Assembly (NCBI RefSeq): GCF_002270415.1
Contig: NZ_NNRI01000013.1
Span: forward strand, 609,614 to 673,613
DNA: 64,000 nucleotides
Source: Mesorhizobium sophorae
GTDB taxonomy: Bacteria > Pseudomonadota > Alphaproteobacteria > Rhizobiales > Rhizobiaceae
Direction: 5' to 3'
Below are positions 42,616 through 53,495 of the stretch, one piece after another; positions within the stretch are counted from its first letter, which is position 1, and each line of letters starts with the position of its first letter. The notes beneath the pieces were generated by a model, which was not told the origin of the DNA, did no database searches, and worked only from the letters and a program-made list of their open reading frames with translations. Both the position numbers and the translations under genes were made by a program.

Positions 42616-43185
42616 TTACGCCGGCAAGGCTCCGGACTTCTTCGCGGTCCAGGTCGCCATATAATCCATCAGGCCGGGATTGAGGCAGTCATAGGGTTCC
42701 AGCCCGATTGACCTCAGCTGCGCGCGGATGCCGTCCATGCGCTTCGGGTCGACACCGGATTCGATGATCGACGAGACGAAGGCAGTGAAGCCCGGCGGCG
42801 ACCAGCCGTCCTCCTCGAAGCGCTCGGGATGAATGAACGACAGGCCCTTGAACGGATGATCGCGCTCGACCGGCCCGTGCATGTGGACGCCGCAGCCGGT
42901 GCAGGCATGGCGCTGGATCAGCGCGCTGGGATCGACCACCTTGAGCTTCTCGCCGTTCTCGGTGACGGTGACGTCGCCGGTGCCGGCCACGGCAACGACC
43001 GAGAACAACGCGCCCTCCGGCTTCCAGCATTTGGTGCAACCACAAGCGTGGTTGTGGGCGATCTGGCCTTTGACCTTCACCTTGACCGGCTTGCTGGTGC
43101 AGGCGCAGACCAGCGTACCGCCGGCAAAGCTCGCGCTTTCCCTGGGCAAGCCATTGTCGATTTTCGGATGCAGTTTTTCCGGCAT
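42616..43185 (-). CDS. gfa: S-(hydroxymethyl)glutathione synthase (Gfa)
   Basis: 189 residues from ATG 43185, the normal length. It speeds condensation of formaldehyde with glutathione. Zinc-binding Cys motifs CACTSKPVKVKVKGQ, CGCTKCWKPEGALFS and HACTGCGVHMHGPVE are present. The frame is open to 43290, but MPEKLHPKID is the usual N-terminus and has GGAGGAG-like sequence ahead. It lies 67 bases downstream of the class III alcohol dehydrogenase gene. Confidence 0.95.
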   Translation of the reverse strand: MPEKLHPKIDNGLPRESASFAGGTLVCACTSKPVKVKVKGQIAHNHACGCTKCWKPEGALFSVVAVAGTGDVTVTENGEKLKVVDPSALIQRHACTGCGVHMHGPVERDHPFKGLSFIHPERFEEDGWSPPGFTAFVSSIIESGVDPKRMDGIRAQLRSIGLEPYDCLNPGLMDYMATWTAKKSGALPA

Positions 43186-43252
43186 TCTTTTCTCCTCCCA
43201 GTTGTGAACCACGAAGGCCGCAGGCCGGTTGGTCGGCGGCTCGTGGTCTTCT

Positions 43253-44380
<1,128 letters not shown>

Positions 44381-44576
44381 CAGGCAATTCCTCCATAGGC
44401 GATTTTTGCCCAAGCTTTCAGGTTTTAATGATGCGATCAACTGGAAGCTGGTTCCAGGCTTGGGCCAGTGCGGAGAATTTTATCCCAAATCGATTGAAAG
44501 ACCGCGATTGACCCGGCCGGCTTGACCGCGCCGACACAGGCCATAAAAGGAACGGCCGACCCGAGGGATATTTTGC

Positions 44577-46589
44577 ATGTTCACCAAGATCCTCATCGCC
44601 AACCGCGGCGAGATTGCCTGCCGTGTGATCAGGACGGCGCGCAAGATGGGCATCGCCACCGTCGCGGTCTATTCCGATGCCGATCGTGATGCCGTGCATG
44701 TCGAGATGGCCGATGAGGCGGTGCATATCGGGCCTTCGCCGGCCTCGCAGAGCTACCTCGTACCGGAGAAGATCATCGCCGCCTGCAAGGAGACGGGAGC
44801 GCAGGCCGTGCATCCCGGTTACGGCTTCCTGTCCGAGCGGGCGGCGTTCTGCGAGGCGCTGGAAGCGGAAGGCATCATCTTCATCGGCCCGAAGCCCAAG
44901 GCGATCAGGGCGATGGGCGACAAGATCGAATCGAAGAAATTCGCCAACGCCGCCAAGGTTTCCACTGTGCCCGGCTGGCTCGGCGTCATCGAGAATGCCG
45001 ACCATGCCGAAAAGATCGCCGGCGAGATTGGCTATCCGGTGATGATCAAGGCCTCGGCCGGCGGTGGCGGCAAGGGCATGCGCATCGCCTGGAGCCAGTC
45101 GGAGGTGCGCGACGGCTTCGACCGGGCGCGCTCGGAAGCCAAGAGCTCGTTCGGCGACGACCGCGTCTTCATCGAGAAATTCGTCGTCGATCCGCGGCAT
45201 ATTGAAATCCAGGTGCTGGCCGACGCGCATGGCAACGCGCTCTATCTCGGCGAGCGCGAATGCTCGATCCAGCGCCGCAACCAGAAGGTCGCCGAAGAGG
45301 CGCCATCGCCGTTCCTCGACGCCAAGACACGCAAGGCCATGGGCGAGCAGTCGGTGGCGCTGGCGAGGGCCGTTGACTATCAGAGCGCCGGCACGGTGGA
45401 GTTCATCGTCGACAAGGACAAGAACTTCTATTTCCTTGAAATGAATACACGTTTGCAGGTCGAGCACCCGGTGACGGAGCTCGTCACCGGTATCGACCTG
45501 GTCGAACAGATGATCCGCGTCGCCGCCGGTGAGAAGCTCGCCTTGACGCAGAGCGATGTGAAGCTGAATGGCTGGGCGGTGGAAAGCCGGCTCTATGCCG
45601 AGGATCCGTACCGCAATTTCCTGCCCTCGATCGGCCGGCTGACGCGCTACCGGCCGCCGGAGGAAGGACAGTTCGGCGATATCGTCATCCGCAACGACAC
45701 CGGCGTCACCGAAGGCTCCGAGATCTCGATGTTCTATGATCCGATGCTCGCCAAGCTGTGCACCTGGGCACCGACGCGCATCCAGGCCATCAATGCCATG
45801 TCCGAAGCGCTCGACAGCTTTGTCGTCGACGGCATCGAGCACAACATTCCGTTCCTCGCCGCCCTGATGCAGCATCCGCGCTGGCGGGAAGGGCGGATAT
45901 CGACCGGTTTCATCGCCGAGGAATATCCCGACGGCTTTGCGCCAATTGTGCCGAACAACGATGAGAAAGCCGTGCTGGCCTCGATTGCGACCGCGGTGGA
46001 ACTGCTGCGCCGCGACCGGCTCGACCGGCTCGGCGGGCGCCTGGCGCCGCATTCGGGAGCGCTGAAGCGCGACTGGGTGGTGAAGATTGGTGAAGACTAT
46101 CTGTCGGCGTCCATCCTCGAAGGCATGATCTCCATTCCAATGGAAATCGATCTGTCGATCGAGGGCGGCAAGGCGCTGACCGTCGCCTCAGACTGGCGTC
46201 CGGGCGACCTGATCTGGCGCGGCACGGTCGGCACGCACAAGATCGTCGCTCAGATCAGGCCGGTTGCCAATGGCTTGCGCATCGCCTGGAAAGGCATGTC
46301 GGTGACCGCGCGGACCATGTTGCCACGCATCGCCGAACTGGAAAGGCTGATGCCGGAGAAGGTGGCGCCGGATACGTCGAAACTGCTGCTTTGCCCGATG
46401 CCCGGCCTTGTCGTGTCGATTGCCGTTGCCGAAGGCCAGGAGGTCAAGGCCGGCGAGACGCTGGCCGTCGTCGAAGCGATGAAGATGGAAAACGTGCTGC
46501 GCGCCGAACGCGATCTTGTCGTTGCGAAACTCAACGCCAAGCCAGGCGACAGCTTGGCCGTCGATGCGGTGATCATGGAATTCGCCTGA
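44577..46589 (+). CDS. pccA: Acetyl/propionyl-CoA carboxylase alpha subunit
   Basis: 670 residues. Biotin carboxylase domain (about 1-445): ILIANRGEIACRVIRTA, the ATP-grasp loop KASAGGGGKGMR, FLEMNTRLQVEHPVTE. A linker domain and a C-terminal biotinyl domain (about 595-670) follow, with K636 in VVEAMKMEN. The fused arrangement and length fit PccA of the propionyl-CoA carboxylase type, which makes methylmalonyl-CoA; methylcrotonyl-CoA carboxylase alpha subunits have a similar layout. The beta subunit is not here. Confidence 0.9.
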   Translation: MFTKILIANRGEIACRVIRTARKMGIATVAVYSDADRDAVHVEMADEAVHIGPSPASQSYLVPEKIIAACKETGAQAVHPGYGFLSERAAFCEALEAEGIIFIGPKPKAIRAMGDKIESKKFANAAKVSTVPGWLGVIENADHAEKIAGEIGYPVMIKASAGGGGKGMRIAWSQSEVRDGFDRARSEAKSSFGDDRVFIEKFVVDPRHIEIQVLADAHGNALYLGERECSIQRRNQKVAEEAPSPFLDAKTRKAMGEQSVALARAVDYQSAGTVEFIVDKDKNFYFLEMNTRLQVEHPVTELVTGIDLVEQMIRVAAGEKLALTQSDVKLNGWAVESRLYAEDPYRNFLPSIGRLTRYRPPEEGQFGDIVIRNDTGVTEGSEISMFYDPMLAKLCTWAPTRIQAINAMSEALDSFVVDGIEHNIPFLAALMQHPRWREGRISTGFIAEEYPDGFAPIVPNNDEKAVLASIATAVELLRRDRLDRLGGRLAPHSGALKRDWVVKIGEDYLSASILEGMISIPMEIDLSIEGGKALTVASDWRPGDLIWRGTVGTHKIVAQIRPVANGLRIAWKGMSVTARTMLPRIAELERLMPEKVAPDTSKLLLCPMPGLVVSIAVAEGQEVKAGETLAVVEAMKMENVLRAERDLVVAKLNAKPGDSLAVDAVIMEFA

Positions 46590-46728
46590 GATTGTTTGGA
46601 AACTTTAAGGCGAGCCGGGCAGGCCGCTGCAAGCCTGTGGTCAGCGGCGGTTTGTGCTGGACTGGTATCGCCCGGTCCCGGACAATACATCTCCATCGAC
46701 TCAGGTCCTTCGGGCAGCGCGAAAAACC

Positions 46729-49700
46729 ATGGCAGATGACAGACTTCCCCGCGATCCCCTGATGCGCGAAGCCGCGATAGCGGCTGCGCGGCCGGAGGCG
46801 CCTGCGCGGCCGTTCGTACATCTGCGCGTGCATTCGGCCTATTCGCTGCTGGAAGGCGCCTTGCAGATCGGCAAGGTGGTGGCCCATGCGGTCAAGGACG
46901 AGGCCCCGGCGATTGCCGTCACCGACACCAACAATCTGTTCGGCGCGCTCGAATTCGCGCAGAAGGCGGTGAAGGACGGGATCCAGCCGATCATCGGCTG
47001 CCAGATCGCGGTCGCCTTGTCCGGCGAGAACAGCGATGGCCAGCGCGACCGCAGGCGGCAAGGTCCGGATATGCGGCCGGTCGTCCTGATCGCGGCGACT
47101 GAGGCCGGCTACGCCAATCTGGTGAGGTTGGTCAGCCGCGTCTATTTGGAAACGCCGCCGGGCGAGGCGGTGCACCTGACCACGGAAATGATGGAGGGCT
47201 ATTGCGACGGGCTGATCTGCCTCAGCGGCGGGCCGCGCGGCCCGGTCGGTTTTGCGCTCAAGGAAGATCGCCGCGATCTTGCCGAGGCACGGCTCCTGAC
47301 CCTGAAGACGATGTTCGGCGACCGGCTCTATGTCGAACTGGACCGGGTTTCCGGTTATGATCGCGTGATCGAGAAATCCTCGATCGATCTCGCCTATGCC
47401 CATGAATTGCCGCTGGTCGCCACCAACGAGGCCTTCTTCTCCGCGCGCGACGACTATGACGCGCATGACGCGCTGATCGCCATCGCCGAGGGCTCGGTCG
47501 TCGCCGCCGACAATCGCCGGCGGCTGTCGCCGGACAATTTCCTGCGCAGCCAGGCCGACATGGCCAGGCTGTTCGCCGACCTGCCGGAGGCGATCGACAA
47601 CACGGTCGAGATAGCGCTGCGCTGTTCCTACTATCCCAAGAACCGCAACCCGATCCTGCCACGCTTCACGGGCGGCGATGTCGCCGACAATGAGGCCGCC
47701 GTGCAGGCGGAAGCCGACGAGCTTGCCCGCCAGGCACATGAGGGGCTCGACGCGCGGCTGGCCGCACACGGGCCGACACCAGGCTATACGGTCGAGCAAT
47801 ATCGCGAGCGGTTGAATTTCGAGCTTGGCATCATCACCAAGATGAAGTTCCCCGGCTACTTCCTGATCGTCGCCGACTTCATCAAATGGGCAAAGGCGCA
47901 AGGCATTCCTGTCGGGCCGGGCCGCGGATCGGGCGCAGGCTCCCTGGTCGCCTATTCGACGACCATCACCGACATTGATCCCCTGCGCTTCTCCCTGCTG
48001 TTCGAGCGCTTCCTCAACCCCGACCGCGTATCGATGCCCGACTTCGACATCGACTTCTGCCAGGATCGCCGCGAGGAGGTGATCCGCTACGTCCAGCAGA
48101 AATACGGTCGCGACCAGGTCGGCCAGATCATCACCTTCGGTACGCTCCAGGCCCGCGCTGTGCTGCGCGACGTCGGCCGCGTGCTGCAGATGCCCTACGG
48201 CCAGGTCGACAAGCTGTCCAAGATGGTGCCGCAGAACCCGGCCAATCCGGTCAAGCTCGCCGACGCCATTGCCAACGAGCCGCGCTTTGCCGAAGAGGCC
48301 GAGCGGGAGCCGATCGTCCAGACGCTGCTCGACATGGCGCAGAAGCTGGAGGGCCTCTACCGCCACGCCTCGACGCACGCCGCCGGCATCGTCATCGGCG
48401 ACCGCCCGCTGTCGGAACTGGTGCCGATGTACCGCGATCCGCGCTCGGACATGCCGGTCACCCAGTTCAACATGAAATATGTCGAGCAGGCCGGGCTGGT
48501 GAAGTTCGACTTCCTCGGCCTCAAGACGCTGACGGTGCTCGAAACGGCAGTCAAGCTGATCCGCCGGCGCGGCATTGAGATCGACCTGGCGACGATCCCG
48601 CTCGACGATCCCGAGACCTATGCCATGCTGTCGCGCGGCGAGGTGGTCGGCGTGTTCCAGGTGGAAAGTGCCGGCATGCGCAAGGCGCTGATCGGCATGC
48701 GGCCGGACTGCATCGAGGACATCATCGCCCTGGTCGCGCTGTATCGGCCGGGACCGATGGAGAACATCCCGACCTACAACGCCAGAAAGCATGGCGAGGA
48801 GGAGATGGCGTCGATCCATCCCAAGATCGACCACCTGGTGAAGGAGACCCAAGGCGTCATCGTCTACCAGGAACAGGTGATGCAGATCGCGCAGGAGCTT
48901 GCCGGCTATTCGCTCGGCGAAGCCGATCTGCTGCGCCGCGCCATGGGCAAGAAGATCCGCGCCGAGATGGACAAGCAGCGCGAGCGCTTCGTCTCGGGCG
49001 CGGTCGAACGCGGCGTCGGCAAGCCGCAAGCCGACTTCATTTTCGACCTGCTGGCCAAGTTCGCCGACTATGGTTTCAACAAGTCGCACGCCGCCGCCTA
49101 CGCGGTGGTTTCGTACCAGACTGCCTATCTCAAGGCGCACTATCCGGTCGAGTTCCTCGCGGCATCGATGACGCTCGATATGGGCAACACCGACAAGCTC
49201 GCCGATTTCCGCCAGGACGCGCTGCGCCTTGGCATCGAGGTATTGGCTCCGTCGGTGATATCAAGCTTTCGCGCTTTCGAGGTCGGCGAGAACCGTATCT
49301 ATTATTCGCTGGCCGCGCTGAAAGGTGTCGGCGACGCGGCGGTCGAGCATATCGTTGCCCAGCGCGGCGAAAAGCCATTCAAGAACCTCGCCGATTTCTG
49401 CGAAAGGGTCGATCCCAAGATTGTCGGCAAGCGCGTCTTCGAAAGCCTGATCATGGCCGGCGCGCTCGATTGCTTCGGCCACGACCGCGCTGCAATGATG
49501 GCGGGCGTCGAGCGCATGATGGGGCTGGCATCCCTGGCACAGCAGAACGCGGTCTCCGGCCAGCACGATATCTTCGGCGCCTCGCTCGGCGCCCAGTCGC
49601 AGGCGCTCAATCTGCCGGCGACCGATCCATGGCTTGCGGCCGATCGGTTGCACCGCGAATTCCAGGTGGTCGGCTTCTATCTCTCCGCCCATCCGCTCGA

Positions 49701-50256
49701 CGAGTACAAGGCGGCTTTGCAGAAGATGCGGGTGCAAAACTGGGCCGAGTTTTCGGCGGCCGTCAAGCGCGGGGCGGCCGCCGGACGGCTGGCCGGCACG
49801 GTCACCTCCAAGCAGGAGCGCAAGACGCGCACCGGCAACAAGATGGGCGTCGTCGCCTTTTCCGATACGTCCGGCCAGTATGAGGCCGTGCTGTTTTCCG
49901 AAGGACTGGCGCAGTATCGCGACCTGCTCGAGCCCGGCCGCTCCGTCGTCATCACCGTTGCGGCCGAGGACAGGCCGGAAGGCGTCAATTTGCGCATCAA
50001 CTCGGTGCAATCGCTGGAGGACGAGGCAAGCCGCATCCAGAAGGCGTTGCGCATTTTCGTACGCAATGCGGCGCCGATCGGCACGCTGGCCGGCCAGCTT
50101 TCAGTGAGGGGCGAAGGCCAGGTCAGCTTCGTGCTGATCAAGGAAGATGGCGAGGGGGAAATCGAGATCGAGCTGCCCAATCGCTACCGGATCTCGCCGC
50201 AGATCGCCTCGGCGATGCGCGCCGTGCCCGGCGTGGTCGAAGTGGAACTGGTGTGA
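46729..50256 (+). CDS. dnaE: DNA polymerase III alpha subunit
   Basis: 1175 residues from ATG 46729 (frame open to 46654). The replicative polymerase. PHP domain at the N-terminus (about 25-300) starting VHLRVHSAYSLLEGA; polymerase catalytic motif PDFDIDFCQDRREEV (about 440) and VPMYRDPRSDMPVTQFNMK; a tandem helix-hairpin-helix region; a C-terminal OB domain (about 1010-1100). The length and OB/tau-binding tail favour DnaE1 rather than the mutagenic DnaE2. The 139-base gap after pccA contains no obvious terminator. Confidence 0.95.
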   Translation: MADDRLPRDPLMREAAIAAARPEAPARPFVHLRVHSAYSLLEGALQIGKVVAHAVKDEAPAIAVTDTNNLFGALEFAQKAVKDGIQPIIGCQIAVALSGENSDGQRDRRRQGPDMRPVVLIAATEAGYANLVRLVSRVYLETPPGEAVHLTTEMMEGYCDGLICLSGGPRGPVGFALKEDRRDLAEARLLTLKTMFGDRLYVELDRVSGYDRVIEKSSIDLAYAHELPLVATNEAFFSARDDYDAHDALIAIAEGSVVAADNRRRLSPDNFLRSQADMARLFADLPEAIDNTVEIALRCSYYPKNRNPILPRFTGGDVADNEAAVQAEADELARQAHEGLDARLAAHGPTPGYTVEQYRERLNFELGIITKMKFPGYFLIVADFIKWAKAQGIPVGPGRGSGAGSLVAYSTTITDIDPLRFSLLFERFLNPDRVSMPDFDIDFCQDRREEVIRYVQQKYGRDQVGQIITFGTLQARAVLRDVGRVLQMPYGQVDKLSKMVPQNPANPVKLADAIANEPRFAEEAEREPIVQTLLDMAQKLEGLYRHASTHAAGIVIGDRPLSELVPMYRDPRSDMPVTQFNMKYVEQAGLVKFDFLGLKTLTVLETAVKLIRRRGIEIDLATIPLDDPETYAMLSRGEVVGVFQVESAGMRKALIGMRPDCIEDIIALVALYRPGPMENIPTYNARKHGEEEMASIHPKIDHLVKETQGVIVYQEQVMQIAQELAGYSLGEADLLRRAMGKKIRAEMDKQRERFVSGAVERGVGKPQADFIFDLLAKFADYGFNKSHAAAYAVVSYQTAYLKAHYPVEFLAASMTLDMGNTDKLADFRQDALRLGIEVLAPSVISSFRAFEVGENRIYYSLAALKGVGDAAVEHIVAQRGEKPFKNLADFCERVDPKIVGKRVFESLIMAGALDCFGHDRAAMMAGVERMMGLASLAQQNAVSGQHDIFGASLGAQSQALNLPATDPWLAADRLHREFQVVGFYLSAHPLDEYKAALQKMRVQNWAEFSAAVKRGAAAGRLAGTVTSKQERKTRTGNKMGVVAFSDTSGQYEAVLFSEGLAQYRDLLEPGRSVVITVAAEDRPEGVNLRINSVQSLEDEASRIQKALRIFVRNAAPIGTLAGQLSVRGEGQVSFVLIKEDGEGEIEIELPNRYRISPQIASAMRAVPGVVEVELV

Positions 50257-50323
50257 CGCCCGCTCTTGCGGGCCTCCGGCAGCCTGCCGGGCGGCAGTTG
50301 TCGCGAACGCCGCCGCGATCGTC

Positions 50324-51112
50324 ATGAAAGCGGGGGAAGACAGCTCAACAATCGCGCAGCTGCGCGACAGGCTGCGCAGGCTCTATCACGGACGCACCCC
50401 GGCGGCTTTCCGCTTCCAGGTGGTGGCTGTCGTCATCGACCTCGCCATCATTGCCTTCTTCATCGCGACCCCGGTTCTTCAGGACAAGCCGTCATTCCTC
50501 TGGCTCGACTATGCGGTGGCCGCGCTGGTTGCTGCCGACATGGCCGCCCGCCTACTGGCGTCCAACGACATGTTTCGGCTTATGAAGCAGCCGACATCGT
50601 GGGTCGATGGCTTCATCCTCTTGACGCTGCTGATGCCGACGGCGCTCGCCAATCTCGGCTTCCTGCGCATTCTGCGGTTGTGGTCACTGTCGCGCAACGG
50701 GTCGTTGTGGCGGCATTTCGAGATGCGCGGACTGCGGCCCTGGCGCGAGGCGAGCCAGGCGGTCATCAACCTATTGACCTTCCTGTTCGTCATCACCGGC
50801 TTCGTCTACACGTTCTTCTTCCGCACCGGGACGGGGCTCGAAAACTATATCGATGCCCTTTATTTCACTGTCGCCACAGTGACCACGACAGGCTTCGGCG
50901 ACATCGTCCTGCCGGGCATGGCCGGCAAGCTGACCGCGATCGCCACCATGATCATCGGCATTTCGCTGTTCGTGAGGTTGGCGCAGGCGCTGTTCCGTCC
51001 CCACAAGGTATTCTTTCCCTGTCCGCAGTGCGGGCTGCAGCGGCACGAGCCCGACGCCGTCCACTGCAAGGCCTGCGGCCATCTCCTCAACATACCCGAC
51101 GACGGCAATTGA
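50324..51112 (+). CDS. Two-pore-loop-type potassium channel with a C-terminal zinc ribbon
   Basis: 262 residues from ATG 50324. A voltage-sensor-like region (helices near 33-50, 60-80, 95-110 and the Arg-bearing FLRILRLWSLSRNGSLW at 113-129), then a pore with selectivity filter TTTGFGD (187-193) between helices at about 147-165 and 200-222. The C-terminus holds a four-Cys zinc ribbon (C233, C236, C248, C251) in CPQCGLQRHEPDAVHCKACG. The channel family is common; the zinc ribbon on the cytoplasmic tail is unusual and could sense metal or redox state or bind a partner. Confidence 0.88.
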   Translation: MKAGEDSSTIAQLRDRLRRLYHGRTPAAFRFQVVAVVIDLAIIAFFIATPVLQDKPSFLWLDYAVAALVAADMAARLLASNDMFRLMKQPTSWVDGFILLTLLMPTALANLGFLRILRLWSLSRNGSLWRHFEMRGLRPWREASQAVINLLTFLFVITGFVYTFFFRTGTGLENYIDALYFTVATVTTTGFGDIVLPGMAGKLTAIATMIIGISLFVRLAQALFRPHKVFFPCPQCGLQRHEPDAVHCKACGHLLNIPDDGN

Positions 51113-51154
51113 CGGGCTGGAGGCCCATCCCGCAGGAGTAAGGATGCTATCCGC

Positions 51155-51622
51155 TCAAAACTGCGGGCCACCTATCTGGCTGTAGTTGACGCCGCCGAAG
51201 CTGATGCCGGTCAGGCCGGGAGCCGCCATCTTGCGCTTCTGACCATCGCGGCATTCGAACACGGGCCACTCCGTCTGCTTGCAAGGTATCTCGCGGCACA
51301 TTCGGCTCAGGCAATCGCCCTCGGTGAGCAAGAACAGGCTGTTGCCCAGGCGCCGAACCGTGCTTCCGTCGTCGGAACGCCAAGTCCAGGGAATGCGCAA
51401 CGAGGAAACGAAGTCGCCGACAAGGCCACCGGTCCCGGAATGCGCGCGCAGGCTTGTTCGATAATGCGCCATGGACGCGGAATAGTCGGCCACGATCGTC
51501 GGGCCATAGGCGGAAGCCATAGGGCCATCCGACTCAAGAAGGTGCGTTCCCGCTTCGGCTTCCGCTTTGCCGGTGGCTACTAGCGTCGACATCAGTAAAA
51601 CAGCGACGATCACAAGAGGCAT
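51155..51622 (-). CDS. Exported hypothetical protein
   Basis: 155 residues with an N-terminal signal peptide (hydrophobic residues 2-17, likely cut after KAEAEA). The mature part contains four Cys (two in CLSRMCREIPC, another in VFECRDG), suggesting disulfides in the periplasm, and ends GGVNYSQIGGPQF. No family recognised. It lies alone between the channel gene and the EamA transporter gene. Confidence 0.6.
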   Translation of the reverse strand: MPLVIVAVLLMSTLVATGKAEAEAGTHLLESDGPMASAYGPTIVADYSASMAHYRTSLRAHSGTGGLVGDFVSSLRIPWTWRSDDGSTVRRLGNSLFLLTEGDCLSRMCREIPCKQTEWPVFECRDGQKRKMAAPGLTGISFGGVNYSQIGGPQF

Positions 51623-51753
51623 CGTTGCACCATCTCACGCTTGCTCTCCGTTTCCAGGAGCGTCTCATCCCGCCGCCCCAGCTACAAGGCGGCAACGTCG
51701 GATCAGGGCACGAAATTCTCGTAGACTCAATCTCCCCCGGACTGGATCAAGGT

Positions 51754-52635
51754 CTAGGACGCGGCGATCTTCACCGGTTGTGGCGCTTTTCGCTGCAGAT
51801 TGAGCAGATTGCCCATCAGGATCAGCAGTGCGCCACCGGCGGTGAAGGCGTCGATCTGTTCCTGATAGAGCAGCCAGCCGATCAGTGCCGACAGCGGCAC
51901 GCGCAGGAAATCCATCGGCGAAATGACGGTGGCGTCGGCATAGGCAAGCGCACGGGCCATGCAGAAATGCGACGACATGCCGGTGAAGGCGATCAGCAGG
52001 ATCCAGGGCCACAGCTCGAGCGGCGGGTTGCGCCACTCGTAGAGCGCCGGCACGAGGCCGAGTGCCGACTGAATGATCAGCATCCAGAAGATGATGCGCA
52101 CGACGCTGTCCGTGCGCGTCAGCGACTTGACCAGCACCAGCGATATGCCGAAACAGACGGCGGCACCGAGCACGACAAGATGACCGGGATCGACGGCGCC
52201 GACGCCGGGGCGCACGATGATCACCACGCCGATCAGCCCCAGCACGATCGCTGCAAGCCTGGGCCGGGAGAGCCTTTCGCCAAGAAACGTCACCGCCAGG
52301 ATTGCCGTCCAGATCGGTGTGGTGAATTCGATCGAGATCAACACCGCCAGCGGGATCAGCGTCAGCGCGTAGAGCCAGGCCGCCTGGCCGGTATAATGGA
52401 TGACGTTGCGGGCGATATGGGCGACGGGGCGCTGCGTGCGCATGGCTGCAAAGCCGCCGCTCATCATCACCAGCGGCAGAAGGATGAAAAAACCGATCAC
52501 CGAGCGCAGTTCCAACACCTGGAAGACGTTGAGCTCGGCTGTCGTGGCGCGGCCGGCGACCGACATCGCCAGGAACGAGGCGATCGACAGCGCCATCCAG
52601 AATGCGGCCTTTGGGATGGAGGGGGTAGGGACCAT
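51754..52635 (-). CDS. EamA/DMT-family transporter
   Basis: 293 residues from ATG 52635. Ten hydrophobic helices in two EamA repeats (about 8-145 and 155-285); features such as LRSVIGFFILLPL and ALTLIPLAVLISIEFTTPIW in the first, and ALAYADATVISPMDFLRVPLSALIGWLLYQE in the second. Drug/metabolite superfamily members export small molecules; the substrate cannot be told. The frame extends upstream to 52686 but without a ribosome site. Confidence 0.9.
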   Translation of the reverse strand: MVPTPSIPKAAFWMALSIASFLAMSVAGRATTAELNVFQVLELRSVIGFFILLPLVMMSGGFAAMRTQRPVAHIARNVIHYTGQAAWLYALTLIPLAVLISIEFTTPIWTAILAVTFLGERLSRPRLAAIVLGLIGVVIIVRPGVGAVDPGHLVVLGAAVCFGISLVLVKSLTRTDSVVRIIFWMLIIQSALGLVPALYEWRNPPLELWPWILLIAFTGMSSHFCMARALAYADATVISPMDFLRVPLSALIGWLLYQEQIDAFTAGGALLILMGNLLNLQRKAPQPVKIAAS

Positions 52636-52834
52636 GCCCGCTATCTCGCAGGCCGGGGCCTTTGCCGCAATCGCTAGAAGCTGCATTCTTCTGGGCCAGT
52701 CGCAATGGCTGGATGTTGCAAAACAGTCATGCTGCGGGCGGAACCTGATACGGCAAGGGGCGTTGAGTCTCGATATTGCCGTGCCTTGCCCTGCGAGCCG
52801 TCCTGCCTTTTCGAAATCGATAGGGAGAGCTTCG

Positions 52835-53341
52835 ATGAGATCATTCGCGCAATTCGCGCTTGCTGGCTGTCTGTTGGCTGCGGCTGGCGCGGCACGTGCC
52901 GACGAAGGGAAATTTCTTCAGTCGTTCCAGGGCAATTTCGCCGGCAAGGGCATCGTCAAGGTCACCACCGAGGCACCGACGGTGAACGTGTCCTGCACGT
53001 TCAAGTCCAACGCCACGTCGACCTCGCTGTCGCTGGACGGCAATTGCCGCGGGCTGGTTATGGTGACGCGCGCCATCAGCGCGGATCTGACATCCAGCGG
53101 TGCGAAGTACAGCGGCACCTATGTCGGCTCTCGCACAGGGCCGGCACAGCTCAATGGCAGCCGATCGGGCAACGCGATCAATCTCGGCATCCGCTGGGCC
53201 AAGGCGGTCAACGGTGATCGAAAGGCCCAGATGAAGTTCGAGAAGCGAGGCGAGAACGGCATGCGGCTGACCGTCACCGACACCGACCCGAAAACCGGCA
53301 AGAGCGTGGTGACGAGCAGGATCGATCTGCAGCGCACCTGA
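52835..53341 (+). CDS. Exported hypothetical protein
   Basis: 168 residues from ATG 52835, with TAGGGAGA upstream. Signal peptide (hydrophobic residues 8-20, cleavage after ARA). The mature part is beta-rich with two Cys (VSCTFKS, GNCRGL) that could form a disulfide and a later KSVVTSRIDLQRT end. The frame is open to 52400, but that is antisense to the transporter gene. Conserved-looking in style but not a family I can name. Confidence 0.65.
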   Translation: MRSFAQFALAGCLLAAAGAARADEGKFLQSFQGNFAGKGIVKVTTEAPTVNVSCTFKSNATSTSLSLDGNCRGLVMVTRAISADLTSSGAKYSGTYVGSRTGPAQLNGSRSGNAINLGIRWAKAVNGDRKAQMKFEKRGENGMRLTVTDTDPKTGKSVVTSRIDLQRT

Positions 53342-53495
53342 CGAGCGTGCCGATGTTCAGGTGAGGCCGGCCTGCCAACGGTGATTTCCTGCGCTTACGG
53401 CGCTCAGGTGCTTTAAGTACGCACCGCTCCGGTTCTCGGAAGCCAACATTCTCGGCTCGGCCTGACGTGAATCTCAACAAACCCAACAAGCAGGG

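Noticed and set aside
44418..46052. Long minus-strand frames opposite pccA, dnaE (46573-49140), tadD/GGDEF (31888-33387) and divK-pleD (58383-60245)
   Set aside because: All lie antisense to strongly recognised genes, have skewed His/Arg/Gln-rich composition and lack ribosome sites or motifs.
50258..50273. GCCCGC/GCGGGC hairpin directly after the dnaE stop
   Set aside because: Six-bp stem without following T residues; too weak to call a terminator.
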